From assembly GCF_947494555.1 (NCBI RefSeq), contig NZ_CANLVF010000002.1, positions 496,001 through 560,000 on the forward strand: a stretch of DNA of 64,000 bases, written 5' to 3'. This document shows, in pieces, positions 23,342 through 33,151 of the stretch (within the stretch, counting starts at the first letter, position 1; each line of letters starts with the position of its first letter). The translations under genes were made by a program, and so were the position numbers. The stretch is from an uncultured Roseibium sp. GTDB lineage: Bacteria > Pseudomonadota > Alphaproteobacteria > Rhizobiales > Stappiaceae. The notes under the pieces are model-generated. The model saw only the letters and a list, made by a program, of their open reading frames with translations, was not told the origin of the DNA and did not search any database.

Positions 23342-24898
23342 TCAAAACAAAACTCCGGGCAGCCAGGTCGCAAGAGCCGGAAACAAAGCGACCAGGGCAA
23401 GCGCCAACAACTGGATTGCCACGAAGGGTATCACGGCGACGTAGATCTGTGTCGTTGCAATCTCCTGCGGGGCCACGGACCGGAAGTAAAAAAGTGCAAA
23501 GCCAAAAGGCGGCGTTAGAAACGACGTCTGAAGGTTCAGGGCGATCAGAACCGCGAACCAGACGGGACTGATGTCTGTCTGCAGAATGATCGGTCCGACA
23601 ATCGGAACCACGATGAAGATGATTTCGACGAACTCGAGAATGAACCCGAGCAGAAAAATGACCAGCATCGTCAGCAACAGCATGCCATAAGCGCCGCCCG
23701 GCAAGGACTGGAGCAACTCAGCAACATGCTCGTCGCCGTCAAAGCCCCGAAAGACAAGCGACAAAATGCTGGCGGCAATTACAATGCCGAAGATCATACC
23801 GGTGATCGTGACCGTTTCACGCAGTGCGGACGCAAGGATACCGACACGCACGAGCGATGAAGACACTGCGAGCATCAGGCCCAGCGTTCCGGCGGTTGCG
23901 GCAACGGAAAGCGCGGACTTCGCTGTCCAGCTGATACGGCCGCCGTCGAAATCAAGACCTAGAAACCCGGTCTGTCGCAGGATCAGGAGCACAAACGCCA
24001 AAACGGCACAGGCAAGAGCGGAGTGGGAAATGCGCCGTCCTTGCCCCGCAGCGGCAATCAGCAATGCACCCGCTACTCCAACGCTGGCCGCTTCGGTAGG
24101 AGTGGCAACGCCGATCAGGATACTGCCCAGGACGGCCACAATCAGGCCGAGCGTCGGCGCTATGGCCGTTGCAAGCTGCCGTCCAGTGACTGCCTCCTGT
24201 CCCGATGCCTGCTTTGCGCCCTCTCCGTTTCGGCTGAGCCTGAAGACGACGAAACCTGCGTAGAGCGAAACCAGCAGTAACCCAGGCAGCAAGGCCCCTG
24301 CAAAAAGATCACCGACTGTCACCGGATCGGGCGCAAAATTTCCGGCTTCCTGCTGTGCTTCGAAATAGGCATTGGAGATCTGGTCTCCCAGGAGAATCAG
24401 CACGATCGAGGGGGGAATGATTTGCCCCAGCGTACCGCTTGCACAGATCAGTCCACTGCTCATGTGCTTGTCGACACCGGCCTTCAGGAGCGCAGGGAGC
24501 ATAATTGAACCCAGCATGACAATGGTCGCGCCAATGATCCCCGTCGAGGCCGCGATCAGGGCACTTACAAGAACGACCGATAGTGCAAGCGCTGACTGAT
24601 TGCCGCCCAGCGCCGCACTCAGGCTCTTGAGCATTCGCTCCGCCTGTTGCGATTTTTCCAGGAGCAGGCCCATCAGCACAAACAGGGGCACCGCCAGAAG
24701 GAGCGGGTTTGTCATGATGCCGAATATCCGTTGCGGAACGGCCTGGAAGAAGACGAGGTCAAAATCGCCGAAAGATGCCGCCAGGAGAGCAACGAGGGTG
24801 GGCGCACCCGCGATGGCCAGCAACACGGGGACGCCGGACAAGATGCAGGCGAAGACCGCGAGCGCCATCACAAGAAGCCAGACGATCTCGATGCTCAT
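23342..24898 (-). CDS. dctM: TRAP transporter large permease (DctM family)
   Basis: The channel-forming membrane subunit, 518 residues after choosing MSIEIVWLLVMALAVF at 24898, whose ATG overlaps the dctQ stop (ATGA). A longer frame begins inside dctQ and is a shadow. It has roughly 13 hydrophobic helices, the SGVPVLLAIAG and TGIIGATIVMLGSIMLPALLKAG motifs and LICASGTLGQIIPPSIVLILLGDQ, all standard for DctM. It is longer than the usual 430 residues because of extra helices in the middle, as in the mannitol/chloroaromatic subgroup. It sits between dctQ and dctP. Confidence 0.92.
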   Translation of the reverse strand: MSIEIVWLLVMALAVFACILSGVPVLLAIAGAPTLVALLAASFGDFDLVFFQAVPQRIFGIMTNPLLLAVPLFVLMGLLLEKSQQAERMLKSLSAALGGNQSALALSVVLVSALIAASTGIIGATIVMLGSIMLPALLKAGVDKHMSSGLICASGTLGQIIPPSIVLILLGDQISNAYFEAQQEAGNFAPDPVTVGDLFAGALLPGLLLVSLYAGFVVFRLSRNGEGAKQASGQEAVTGRQLATAIAPTLGLIVAVLGSILIGVATPTEAASVGVAGALLIAAAGQGRRISHSALACAVLAFVLLILRQTGFLGLDFDGGRISWTAKSALSVAATAGTLGLMLAVSSSLVRVGILASALRETVTITGMIFGIVIAASILSLVFRGFDGDEHVAELLQSLPGGAYGMLLLTMLVIFLLGFILEFVEIIFIVVPIVGPIILQTDISPVWFAVLIALNLQTSFLTPPFGFALFYFRSVAPQEIATTQIYVAVIPFVAIQLLALALVALFPALATWLPGVLF

Positions 24899-25425
24899 GA
24901 TGCCTTCCGCCGAAAGAACCCGATCACCCGCGCAAGGGTCAGCAAGATGACCAGCACCGGCAGGATCAGCAGAAAAGTTTTGACGAGGAAAAGGCCGGGT
25001 AGACCTCCCGTTTCGGGGGACCCTTCCAAGATCACCCAGGAACTGCGCACCAATGGGTAGGCCATCCACATCATGATGACAAAGACGGGCAGTGCCAGCA
25101 CCATGTCGCCCAGCCAGTCAATCCTGCGATTGGTTTCATCGGAAAGTCTCTGCCGGAAAACATCGACGCGTACATGCCTGTCCGCTTCGAACGACACGGC
25201 AACGGAAAGGGCCACAAGCGATGCGAACGCATAGTTGACGGCGTCCTGGATTTCCAGAAAACCGAAGCCCAGAAGATACCGCATCAGAACCATCGACAGC
25301 TGGCCGAGAAAGACGATCACCGCGAGGATCATGCAGATCCGCCTTACCCCTGAAAACACCACCCGTATCAAAAGCACACTTCCTGCCAAATGCCGTTCTT
25401 CGAGCAGCGTCGCCATTGCGCGCAC
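24895..25425 (-). CDS. dctQ: TRAP transporter small permease (DctQ family)
   Basis: The small membrane subunit, 176 residues with four hydrophobic helices. The second/third region YLLGFGFLEIQDAVNYAFASL followed by SFEADRHVRVDVF is the DctQ signature. A second ATG at 25416 is possible. It is the first gene of the transporter operon and overlaps dctM by four bases. Its promoter must lie in the 167 bp shared with the divergent NHL-repeat gene. Confidence 0.88.
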   Translation of the reverse strand: MRAMATLLEERHLAGSVLLIRVVFSGVRRICMILAVIVFLGQLSMVLMRYLLGFGFLEIQDAVNYAFASLVALSVAVSFEADRHVRVDVFRQRLSDETNRRIDWLGDMVLALPVFVIMMWMAYPLVRSSWVILEGSPETGGLPGLFLVKTFLLILPVLVILLTLARVIGFFRRKAS

Positions 25426-25592
25426 CCTGCCGGGCGCTTCAACTTATTCAGCCCCCAGGGCTTTGTATACTCACAACCGGCTCGCGGCGTCCAAACGTTT
25501 CGACATTGACCGGCAAGTTGACCGATTCCCGCTTTCACAGCACGATACCCATTCGCTCGACGACCCTTTTCTTACCGAAAGGGAGACCATCG

Positions 25593-26468
25593 ATGAGGAT
25601 CGGCATCGGAGTATTCGTTCTTGCATGTCTTACCTTTGCGACCGCACTCGCCGAGGACGGCCCTGCCCCATTTGCTTCGTTCGACAAAGCGGGGCCCGAA
25701 GAGCTGAACGATCCGCATGACCTTGCATTTGGACCTGATGGGCGCCTTTATGTCGCCGACAAGTTCGGGCACAGGATCGCAGTTGTCGATCCGGACACGC
25801 TCGAAGTTGTGGAAAGCCTGAGTGCCGGAAAATTGCCCGGTGCGCATGACATTTCGTTCGGTCCGGAAGGAGAAGTCGCGGTCGCTGTGACCGGACTTGG
25901 CAGCGTCTTCGTTTTCAGCAGTGTCGAAACGCTTGATATCGCGCCGCGCACGATGCTGGCCGCTCCTGGAACCGAAGGCGCCCTCGCCCACAGCAACGGG
26001 CGTATTTATGCCATGGCAGGCGGCACCGGTCTTCTGATCGCTTATGAAAACGGAGGGGCGGTCGCAAGCGTGGGTTCGCATCCTGGTGCACATGATGTCG
26101 CAGAAGGTCCGGACGGATCCGTCTGGGTGGCCGACAACTTCAACCGGCGTCTGGTGCGCTATTCACCGGATCTTGAAAAACTGCAAACGGTCGAGGGTCC
26201 GCAGTTCGGCTTTTACGGGCCCCGCTATCTGGACATCGATGGTTTCGGCAGGCTCGTCGTCGCGGATCAGGACGCGCATCGGATCCTTTTGATTGACCCG
26301 GATGTGGATGGAGGCGCCGTTCTTCTGGGTGTTCTGGGCACAGGAAAGCCAGGAAAAGGTCCCAATCTCTTCGACGATCCCGAGGGCGTCGCCATCCGCG
26401 GCAACGACTATTACTTCTCCGACAGCGACAATAACAGGATTGTCCGCTATACGGTCGCCATCAACTGA
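25593..26468 (+). CDS. Secreted NHL-repeat beta-propeller protein
   Basis: A 291-residue protein with a signal peptide (MRIGIGVFVLACLTFATALA) and five visible NHL-type repeats, each with a DPHDLAFGPDGRLYVAD-like core: ADKFGHRIAVVDP, GAHDISFGPEG, GAHDVAEGPDGSVWVADNFNRR, YLDIDGFGRLVVADQDAHRI and DPEGVAIRG...FSDSDNNRI. It should fold as a periplasmic beta-propeller. The start has GGGAGA at a good distance; the longer open frame upstream overlaps dctQ and is not used. It diverges from the TRAP operon, so a role as a ligand-handling or signalling partner is possible but is only inference. The last part of the frame stops just before cydX. Confidence 0.85.
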   Translation: MRIGIGVFVLACLTFATALAEDGPAPFASFDKAGPEELNDPHDLAFGPDGRLYVADKFGHRIAVVDPDTLEVVESLSAGKLPGAHDISFGPEGEVAVAVTGLGSVFVFSSVETLDIAPRTMLAAPGTEGALAHSNGRIYAMAGGTGLLIAYENGGAVASVGSHPGAHDVAEGPDGSVWVADNFNRRLVRYSPDLEKLQTVEGPQFGFYGPRYLDIDGFGRLVVADQDAHRILLIDPDVDGGAVLLGVLGTGKPGKGPNLFDDPEGVAIRGNDYYFSDSDNNRIVRYTVAIN

Positions 26469-26511
26469 CCCGATGGGACATGACCGGGGAATTCGCCGGC
26501 CAAAACCTCAA

Positions 26512-26637
26512 TCACGTGCGATGAATGCGCTGCTGTTCGTTGCGCTCGTCGTCGGAGCGCAATTCTAGCCACATGGCGTTCAGAATCGCCAGGCAACATG
26601 CCAGAGGCATTCCGAGGATCCAGGCAAAATACCACAT
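26512..26637 (-). CDS. cydX: Cytochrome bd oxidase small subunit CydX
   Basis: A 41-residue single-helix peptide starting MWYFAWILGMPLACCLAIL, the CydX/YbgT signature, followed by NAMWLE and a charged tail. CydX is needed for stability and activity of cytochrome bd in the inner membrane. It starts 12 bp after the cydB stop on the same strand, with GGAGA before the ATG. It was missed by simple ORF calling because of its size. Confidence 0.93.
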   Translation of the reverse strand: MWYFAWILGMPLACCLAILNAMWLELRSDDERNEQQRIHRT

Positions 26638-26649
26638 GAAAATGTCTCC

Positions 26650-27807
26650 TCAGTAGGCCGTATGGTTGTCGCGCTCGATGGTCTCTTCGTCCACCTTGCC
26701 CCATAGCACCCTGTAAACCCAGGCCGTATAGACCAGAATGATTGGCAGGAAAATCACGGTTGCCACCAGCATATTGAACAAGGTCCGGTGGGTCGATGAG
26801 GCGTCCCAGACTGTCAAACTTGCTTCAGGCTGCACCGACGACGGCAGGATGAAAGGAAACATCGAAATGCCGACGGTCGCGATAATTCCGACAATTGCCG
26901 ACTTCGAGAACGCGAAAATTGGCATCTCCATCCGGGTCTGCAGCAGGATGAGCGTTCCCAGCATCCCGAGGAAGCCCAAACCCGGTACGATCCAAAGAAG
27001 CGGGTAAGCGCTATAGTTCGCCATCCATGCGCCATCTTCGATCACCGCTTCCTTGGCGAGCGGATTTGCCTGCATGTTTGGATCGACCTCATTGGTAATC
27101 CGGAAGCCGTCGACATATCCGCTGGCCACCAGGTATCCCCCGAGTGCAAAAAGAACAATCCCGAAAAGTGCGGCGAAGGTCCCGATCCTGCGCGCCCTTC
27201 GCGCAATGTCTCCCGATGCGCGCATGACAAGCCAGACGCATCCATGCATGACGAGCATTGCGACGGAGAGCAGCCCGCACAGCAGAGAGAACGGCGAGAA
27301 CAGTCCGAAGAACGAACCTTCATAGGTCATGCGCAGATCGTTATCGAGAGAATACGGCACACCCAGCAGGACATTGCCGACGGCAACGCCGAACACCAGT
27401 GCAGGCACAAACGAGCCAATAAAAAGTGCCCAGTCCCAGGTGTTCCGCCAGGACGGGTCGGGCCTCTTTGACCTATACTTGAAGGCTACGGGCCGCAGGA
27501 TCATGGCAGCGAGCACCACAAACATCGCGAGGTAAAATCCGGAAAAGCTGATCGCATAGAGTGGCGGCCAGGCGGCGAAGATCGCGCCGCCACCCAGGAT
27601 AAACCAGACCTGGTTTCCTTCCCAGGTCGGACCGATCGTGTTGATCACGATCCGCCGTTCGATATCCGTTTCGGCGATGAAGGGCAGCATTGTTCCTACC
27701 CCCATGTCGAAGCCGTCGGTCACGGCGAAACCGATCAGGAGCACGCCGAGCAGCACCCACCAGATCACCTTAAGTGTCGAATAGTCGATCATTTCATAAA
27801 GGATCAT
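26650..27807 (-). CDS. cydB: Cytochrome bd ubiquinol oxidase subunit II
   Basis: CydB is the second core subunit of the bd oxidase, which reduces oxygen with ubiquinol electrons at high affinity. The 385-residue protein has the conserved start IDYSTLKVIWWVLLGVLLIGFAVTDGFDMGVG, then TIGPTWEGNQVWFILGGGAIFAAWP, and about eight to nine hydrophobic helices. The ATG at 27807 has GGAG ten bases upstream; an internal ATG at 27792 matches the usual family start but lacks a ribosome site. It begins six bases after the cydA stop. Confidence 0.96.
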   Translation of the reverse strand: MILYEMIDYSTLKVIWWVLLGVLLIGFAVTDGFDMGVGTMLPFIAETDIERRIVINTIGPTWEGNQVWFILGGGAIFAAWPPLYAISFSGFYLAMFVVLAAMILRPVAFKYRSKRPDPSWRNTWDWALFIGSFVPALVFGVAVGNVLLGVPYSLDNDLRMTYEGSFFGLFSPFSLLCGLLSVAMLVMHGCVWLVMRASGDIARRARRIGTFAALFGIVLFALGGYLVASGYVDGFRITNEVDPNMQANPLAKEAVIEDGAWMANYSAYPLLWIVPGLGFLGMLGTLILLQTRMEMPIFAFSKSAIVGIIATVGISMFPFILPSSVQPEASLTVWDASSTHRTLFNMLVATVIFLPIILVYTAWVYRVLWGKVDEETIERDNHTAY

Positions 27808-27813
27808 CTCTGG

Positions 27814-29418
27814 TCACTCCGCAGGGACAGGGGCTGCACCGGAAACCGGTCTTGTTTCTGCAGGCGGCAGCGCATCGGCCGTCTCGCCGTCTTCGGGACC
27901 AATCCTGATATACTTGATCATCAACGTGACTTCGATCACCAGAAGTGTGCTGTAGAGAATGACGAACCCAGCAAGCGTCAGGAGGACTTCCGTAACCGAC
28001 AGGCTGGATACGGCCGCCGATGTCGGCAGCATACTCTCGATGATCCACGGCTGACGTCCATACTCGGCGACGAACCAACCCATTTCGCAGGCAATCCAGG
28101 GCAACGGGATCGACCAAACCGCGACATGCAGCAGCCAACGGCGTTTTTCACGCAGCACATCGAGCTTGCCTGTGGACGAGTAGTAGAAGAACACGGTCGT
28201 CAGGAGGATGAAGAAGAAACCGCAGGCGACCATGATCCGGAAGGCATAGAACATCGGGAAAACGTTCGGAACAGTTGACCAGGCAGCTTCCTCGATCTGC
28301 GCCGTCGTCGCCTCCATCGGATTGTCCGTGTAGGGAAGCAGGAGGTAGGCATAGCCGAGGGAATTCGCGTTGTAGCGGAAGGTCTCGCGCACCTCCTCAG
28401 TAACAGTGTCCGGGTTCTCGCGGATTTTCTGCAGCGCATCCCATGCGATTGCACCTTGCCGGATCCGATCCTTTGAACGGTCCACCAGTTCATTGATGCC
28501 CGGAATGACGGTATCCAGCGAACGGGTCGCAATCAGGCCCATCACATACGGAACCTCGATCGCGAAGATGTTTTCGCGCTTTTCCATGTCCGGCCAGGCA
28601 ACCACATTGAATGCAGCCGGCGCCGGCTCCGTGTGCCACATGGCCTCGATCGTGGCGAGTTTCATCTTCTGGTTCAGGTTGGCTTCGTACCCGCTTTCAT
28701 CACCGAGGACGACGACGGAAAGCGCTGACGCAAAGCCGAATGCGGATGCAATCGCCATGGATCGTTTGGCGATCTGCAGATGCCGGCCCTGAAGCATGTA
28801 CCAGGCGGAAATACCCAGCATGAAGAGGGCTGCAGTCACATAACCCGCTGAAACCGTGTGGACAAACTTGGCTTGCGCGACCGGATTGAACAGGACATCG
28901 AAGAAACTGTTGACTTCCATGCGCATGGTTTCCGGATTGAACTCGGCGCCGACCGGATTTTGCATCCAGCCATTGGCAATCAGGATCCAGAGAGCGGAGA
29001 AATTCGTGCCAATCGCCACCGCCCACGTGGCCGCCAGATGTTGCCTTTTAGAGAGCTTGTCCCAACCGAAGAAAAAGAGCCCGACAAAAGTCGCCTCCAT
29101 GAAGAACGCCATAAGGCCTTCAATGGCGAGCGGCGCACCGAAGACATCGCCGACATACTGGCTGAAATACGCCCAGTTCATACCGAACTGGAATTCCATC
29201 GTCAGACCGGTGGCAACTCCCAGCACGAAGTTGATCCCGAACAACGTCCCCCAGAACTTGACCATGCGCTTCCAGATCTCGCGCCCGGTCATCACATAAA
29301 CCGTCTCCATCGTCGCGAGCAAAATGGACAAGCCGATGGTCAAGGGCACAAACAGGAAGTGGTAGAGCGCTGTCATGGCAAATTGCAGCCGGGACAGGTC
29401 AACGACGCTTAGTTCCAT
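27814..29418 (-). CDS. cydA: Cytochrome bd ubiquinol oxidase subunit I
   Basis: CydA carries the heme b558, b595 and d sites and the quinol site. The 534-residue protein begins MELSVVDLSRLQFAMTALYHFLFVPLTIG, with the heme ligand His in the LYHFLF segment. It has GWDKLSKRQHLAATW and the GDESGYE start of the Q-loop. The Q-loop is of the long type, as in E. coli CydA: AFNVVAWPDMEKRENIFAIEVPYVMGLIATRS, then the extension through RYNANSLGYAYLLLPYTDNP. ATG 29418 has a GGGGAA ribosome site. It is 272 bp downstream of cydC, so it probably has its own promoter; I saw no convincing FNR box. Confidence 0.96.
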   Translation of the reverse strand: MELSVVDLSRLQFAMTALYHFLFVPLTIGLSILLATMETVYVMTGREIWKRMVKFWGTLFGINFVLGVATGLTMEFQFGMNWAYFSQYVGDVFGAPLAIEGLMAFFMEATFVGLFFFGWDKLSKRQHLAATWAVAIGTNFSALWILIANGWMQNPVGAEFNPETMRMEVNSFFDVLFNPVAQAKFVHTVSAGYVTAALFMLGISAWYMLQGRHLQIAKRSMAIASAFGFASALSVVVLGDESGYEANLNQKMKLATIEAMWHTEPAPAAFNVVAWPDMEKRENIFAIEVPYVMGLIATRSLDTVIPGINELVDRSKDRIRQGAIAWDALQKIRENPDTVTEEVRETFRYNANSLGYAYLLLPYTDNPMEATTAQIEEAAWSTVPNVFPMFYAFRIMVACGFFFILLTTVFFYYSSTGKLDVLREKRRWLLHVAVWSIPLPWIACEMGWFVAEYGRQPWIIESMLPTSAAVSSLSVTEVLLTLAGFVILYSTLLVIEVTLMIKYIRIGPEDGETADALPPAETRPVSGAAPVPAE

Positions 29419-29690
29419 CGTATTCCCCCTTTTCAAGCCGACATTGGCTTGAGCATCTGGTCAGGGCGATCTTTGAACCTCTGCGCATCAGCCGGACAAC
29501 CGCACGATGCGCCAGACTGCATGCATTGTTCCCGTCAAAACAACGGTTCAAAGCAACACGCTAACGAGTCTGGATCGTGACCCAGCCCAGGTGACAGGTC
29601 AATGCGACAGATCGTATTCAACAACCTGAAATCGCAAAAAAGCGAACGCACACCTTGTAAAGAGCCGAAACAATCCAGGAGCAACCGGTG

Positions 29691-31361
29691 TCAGCTGTCA
29701 GACATATTGTCCAGATTGACGACCCGGTCCGCGGACTCGATTTCGCGCTGCTTGTGAGCGATCATCAGTACGGAGGCCGTTCCCCGGAATTTGAAAAAGC
29801 GCTCCAGGACTTCGCTCGCAGTCACCTGGTCCAGGCCTTCGGTCATTTCGTCCAGAATGAACAGGCTCGGACGCGTCAGAAATGCCCTTGCAAGTGCGAG
29901 CCGGCGCAACTCACCGCCCGACAGACCAAGTCCGCCCTCTCCCAGGACACAATTCAGGCCGTCTGGGTCCGATGCGATTCGATCAACGAGGACTGATCGC
30001 TCCAAAGCACTCCAAAGGTCTTGCTCACTTGCACTCGGGTTCGCCACACGCAGATTATCAGCAATCGTATCGTTGAAGAAATAGGGACGTTGACCCAGGA
30101 CCGTGACCGTATCGCTAAGTTCAGTGGCCCTGTAGGCTTCGATGTTTCGCCCGTTAAGCAGAATTTGCCCGGTGTCGACGCTCCGAAGTCGCGCAGCCAG
30201 AGAGGCAATGGTGCTCTTTCCGCGCCCGCTTCGGCCCGAAAGCGCAACAATCTCACCGGGTTTGACGTCGAATGAGAAGCGTTCCAGAACCGGGTCGATA
30301 GCTCCGGGATACGTGAACGATACGGACGCAAAGCTCAGAACACATTCTGACTGATCGGCGGGCACGGGCTGATCGTTGTTCGATCCGGCGCCGGTTTTCG
30401 CCTTGTTGTTTTGGTGCGCCGTCAAGTCTGTGCGTCTTGCGGCCAGTTCGGACCTTGGCAGGTTCGTCAGACCCAGCAGAACCGCTGACACCAGTTCCGG
30501 CAGCGCGATGACCGCCAGAACGAGGCCGACGGCAGCGGGAACACCAAGTGTTCCGTCCGCGACATTCCAAATGCACACAAGCAGCATGGCGGCAAGGAAT
30601 GTCTGGCCAACAAAACCTGAAAGTGCCGCGAACCCCGCTGCGCGTCTTTCGCGCCAATTTTCAGAATCCTGCAGCCGCCGCTCGGCTTCAAGAATGCCGT
30701 CGACGGCCTTGTCGAGCCCCCCATAAACTGCAAGGTCCCGTCTTCCTGCAGCGAGGTCCGCCGTCCGAAGACGCATAGCTTCGGAAGCTGCGTCTGCTCG
30801 CCGAGCCATTTGCCTGTCGGACCTTGAGACAACACTGCGGGCCAGAAACGCCCAGAAAGCCATGAACGACAACCCGGTCAAAAACACGGACGCCGAGACG
30901 GTCCACCAGATGAAAAGCAAAAAGACAGCGATGGTTACTGCCAGCGAGATAGGCACCACGAGACGGAGATAGACGGTGTCGAGCGCAGCGACGTCTGCGG
31001 TCAAACGATTCAAGACCAATCCCGTCCGGCGCCCTTCAGACACTTTTTCAGCACTGGTTGCAAACAGACGGTTTCGCAGGTCACTCAGGAACCGGAAGGT
31101 CGCGTCGTGCGTCAAAACGCGCTCACCGTAACGTCCGGCTGTTCGAATGATGGCAAGTGCCCTGATGATCGCGCTCGGCGCGAATATGTTCAAAAAAGCG
31201 CCACTTAAACCCGCCAAGGCCGCCGCCGTGATGAACCACCCGGAAACGCCGAGCAACAAGAGACCTGCTGCGGCGGGCAGTATCGCAACAATAATGCCGA
31301 GACAAAAATGCAAGCGATCATGCCGGAATTGGCTTTTGGCAACCTGCCAGATCGGGCTCAT
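29691..31361 (-). CDS. cydC: Thiol reductant ABC exporter subunit CydC
   Basis: CydC is one half of the CydDC exporter of glutathione/cysteine (or heme-linked reductant) needed to assemble cytochrome bd. The 556-residue protein has an N-terminal six-helix domain (residues about 1-310) with GRYGERVLTHDATFRFLSDLR, the CydC signature, and a C-terminal ATPase with Walker A GRSGRGKST, signature LSGGELRRLALARA and Walker B LFILDEMTEGLD. Its ATG overlaps the cydD stop (ATGA). The cluster order cydD-cydC-cydA-cydB-cydX is typical of alphaproteobacteria. Confidence 0.92.
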   Translation of the reverse strand: MSPIWQVAKSQFRHDRLHFCLGIIVAILPAAAGLLLLGVSGWFITAAALAGLSGAFLNIFAPSAIIRALAIIRTAGRYGERVLTHDATFRFLSDLRNRLFATSAEKVSEGRRTGLVLNRLTADVAALDTVYLRLVVPISLAVTIAVFLLFIWWTVSASVFLTGLSFMAFWAFLARSVVSRSDRQMARRADAASEAMRLRTADLAAGRRDLAVYGGLDKAVDGILEAERRLQDSENWRERRAAGFAALSGFVGQTFLAAMLLVCIWNVADGTLGVPAAVGLVLAVIALPELVSAVLLGLTNLPRSELAARRTDLTAHQNNKAKTGAGSNNDQPVPADQSECVLSFASVSFTYPGAIDPVLERFSFDVKPGEIVALSGRSGRGKSTIASLAARLRSVDTGQILLNGRNIEAYRATELSDTVTVLGQRPYFFNDTIADNLRVANPSASEQDLWSALERSVLVDRIASDPDGLNCVLGEGGLGLSGGELRRLALARAFLTRPSLFILDEMTEGLDQVTASEVLERFFKFRGTASVLMIAHKQREIESADRVVNLDNMSDS

Positions 31362-33151
31362 GAAACAGGCTCCAATCCAGCTTCAACAACCCTGTCCAGG
31401 TCAACGCGCCGTCCGGCCAATTTCAGGACGGCAGGATCGTGTGTCGCGATAAGGGCTGTTCGGTCCCGCGTGAGCGCTGTCAATCCGCCAATTACGTCTC
31501 TTGCCGTCTCCGGGTCGAGACCCGCCGTCGGCTCATCGGCAATCAGAATTGTCGAATTGCTGCGCATCGCGGCACGCGCCAGTGCGACACGCCGAATTTC
31601 ACCAACCGATAGGCCAAACCCGTCTTCCCCCAGTTGTGTCGCAAGCCCCTGCGGCAAACGACGGACAAGGTTTTCAGCGCCGGCGAGACGAAGAGCGTTC
31701 CAGATGTCCGCTTCGCTCACGCTCGTGGGATCAGGTAAGCCTTTGAGCAAATTGGATTTCACACTGCCATGAAACAGCGTTGGCGCTTGACCGAGCCACA
31801 TTACGTGCTGGCGCAGTTCGCCGGCGGCAATGTTGGCATCAACCTCATTGATCTGGACAGATCCGCCATCAGGTTTGCGATATCCGAGAATGAGGTCCAG
31901 AAGGCTTGTCTTTCCGGAACCGCTTGCGCCTGAAATTAGTACGGTTTCACCCACACCGACATGAAGCGAAAATCTGCTGAAAATCGGCCTTCCGCTAACC
32001 TCAAGCGACACTTCGTTGAAGGACACACATGGGTTGGCCAGCGTCTCATTCGAAGCTGTAAATGTCTTCGCTGCTGATCTCTTCACAAGATCAGATGCCG
32101 ACACAGTTCCTTCTGTTTCAATCTCCGCCAAGAGCAACGAGAGTTTTTGCATGGCTGCGATACCGGCAGCACGGTCGTGGTAGGCGGTTGAAAAGGCGCG
32201 AAGCGGTGCAAAAAATTCTGGGGCGAGCAGAAGGATAAACAGGCCTTGCGAAAAGCCTAACGGTGTTCCCCAGGCACCAACATTGAGATCTCCCAGCAAG
32301 GAAAATCCGATGTAAACCGCCGAAAACGCGATGCCTAGTGCTGAAAAGAGCTCCAGCACGGTCGACGACAAAAAGGCGATTTTCAGCACTTTCATCGTAC
32401 CGGTCCTGAAGCGCTCACCAGCATCACGGATATCGGCTTTGGTTCCTTCCAGAGCACCGAATAGTTTCAGCGTTTCCAGTCCCCTGATCCGGTCCAGCAA
32501 TACTCCGCTCAGTCGTGTGAGCTCTTCTTGCTGTGATGCGCTGGCCGCTTTGGCGCGTGAGCCGATCAGCGCCATGAACAGCGGTATCAAGGGGCCGCTG
32601 ACCAGCAAGATCAGCGCGGCAAGCCAACTGTACCAGGCTGTCATGGCAACTATTGCAAGCGGCACCAGCCTCAAACGCATGAGCTGGGGTATGAAGTTCC
32701 TGTAATAAGGGCCGAGCAGATCAACCTGATCAACGACGTGGGCGGCGAATGCACCGGCAACCGGAAAGCTGTCAGAAGGAGATCGTGTCGTTGTCGCTCT
32801 CAGCAGCCTGGATCTTGCCTGGCTTTGTATACTACGGGCCGCCGTCAGGCTTTGGGTCTGCGCAAAGCGCACGAGCGTGACTCGAGCAATGGCGATCATG
32901 ACAACGGCAGCTGCGGCCAACAGCAGTTGAGGTGTCATGTCGGAGGCAAGGAGCGTGCGTTCCTGGGTTGCCACACCTGACAAAACTGTTCCAAGGGTCC
33001 AGGCCAGAAATCCGGCCTGTGGGATCCACAAAAGATCGGAAACCGCCAGGAAGACGCCTGCAAGGTTCAACGCTTTCGTGTCGGCGGCACCGGGCTCGCC
33101 TATTGAAAAGGCGTTATCCGCGTCTTTTGCAATCCCTTCCCGAGCGTCCAA
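31358..33151 (-). CDS. cydD: Thiol reductant ABC exporter subunit CydD
   Basis: The partner half-transporter of CydC, 597 residues. The membrane domain spans about residues 28-340 and contains the long IGSRAKAASASQQEELTRLSG and DRIRGLETLKLFGA motifs of CydD. The ATPase has Walker A GASGSGKTSLLDL, a variant signature LSVGEIRRVALARA (CydD proteins often have V for the second G) and Walker B ILIADEPTAGLD. It is the first gene of the cyd group. An overlapping 62-codon frame upstream (33114-33302) is not recognisable. Confidence 0.92.
   Translation of the reverse strand: MDAREGIAKDADNAFSIGEPGAADTKALNLAGVFLAVSDLLWIPQAGFLAWTLGTVLSGVATQERTLLASDMTPQLLLAAAAVVMIAIARVTLVRFAQTQSLTAARSIQSQARSRLLRATTTRSPSDSFPVAGAFAAHVVDQVDLLGPYYRNFIPQLMRLRLVPLAIVAMTAWYSWLAALILLVSGPLIPLFMALIGSRAKAASASQQEELTRLSGVLLDRIRGLETLKLFGALEGTKADIRDAGERFRTGTMKVLKIAFLSSTVLELFSALGIAFSAVYIGFSLLGDLNVGAWGTPLGFSQGLFILLLAPEFFAPLRAFSTAYHDRAAGIAAMQKLSLLLAEIETEGTVSASDLVKRSAAKTFTASNETLANPCVSFNEVSLEVSGRPIFSRFSLHVGVGETVLISGASGSGKTSLLDLILGYRKPDGGSVQINEVDANIAAGELRQHVMWLGQAPTLFHGSVKSNLLKGLPDPTSVSEADIWNALRLAGAENLVRRLPQGLATQLGEDGFGLSVGEIRRVALARAAMRSNSTILIADEPTAGLDPETARDVIGGLTALTRDRTALIATHDPAVLKLAGRRVDLDRVVEAGLEPVS

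Noticed and set aside
29419..29690. Possible FNR/Anr box upstream of cydA
   Set aside because: I searched by eye for TTGAT-N4-ATCAA and found only partial half-sites.
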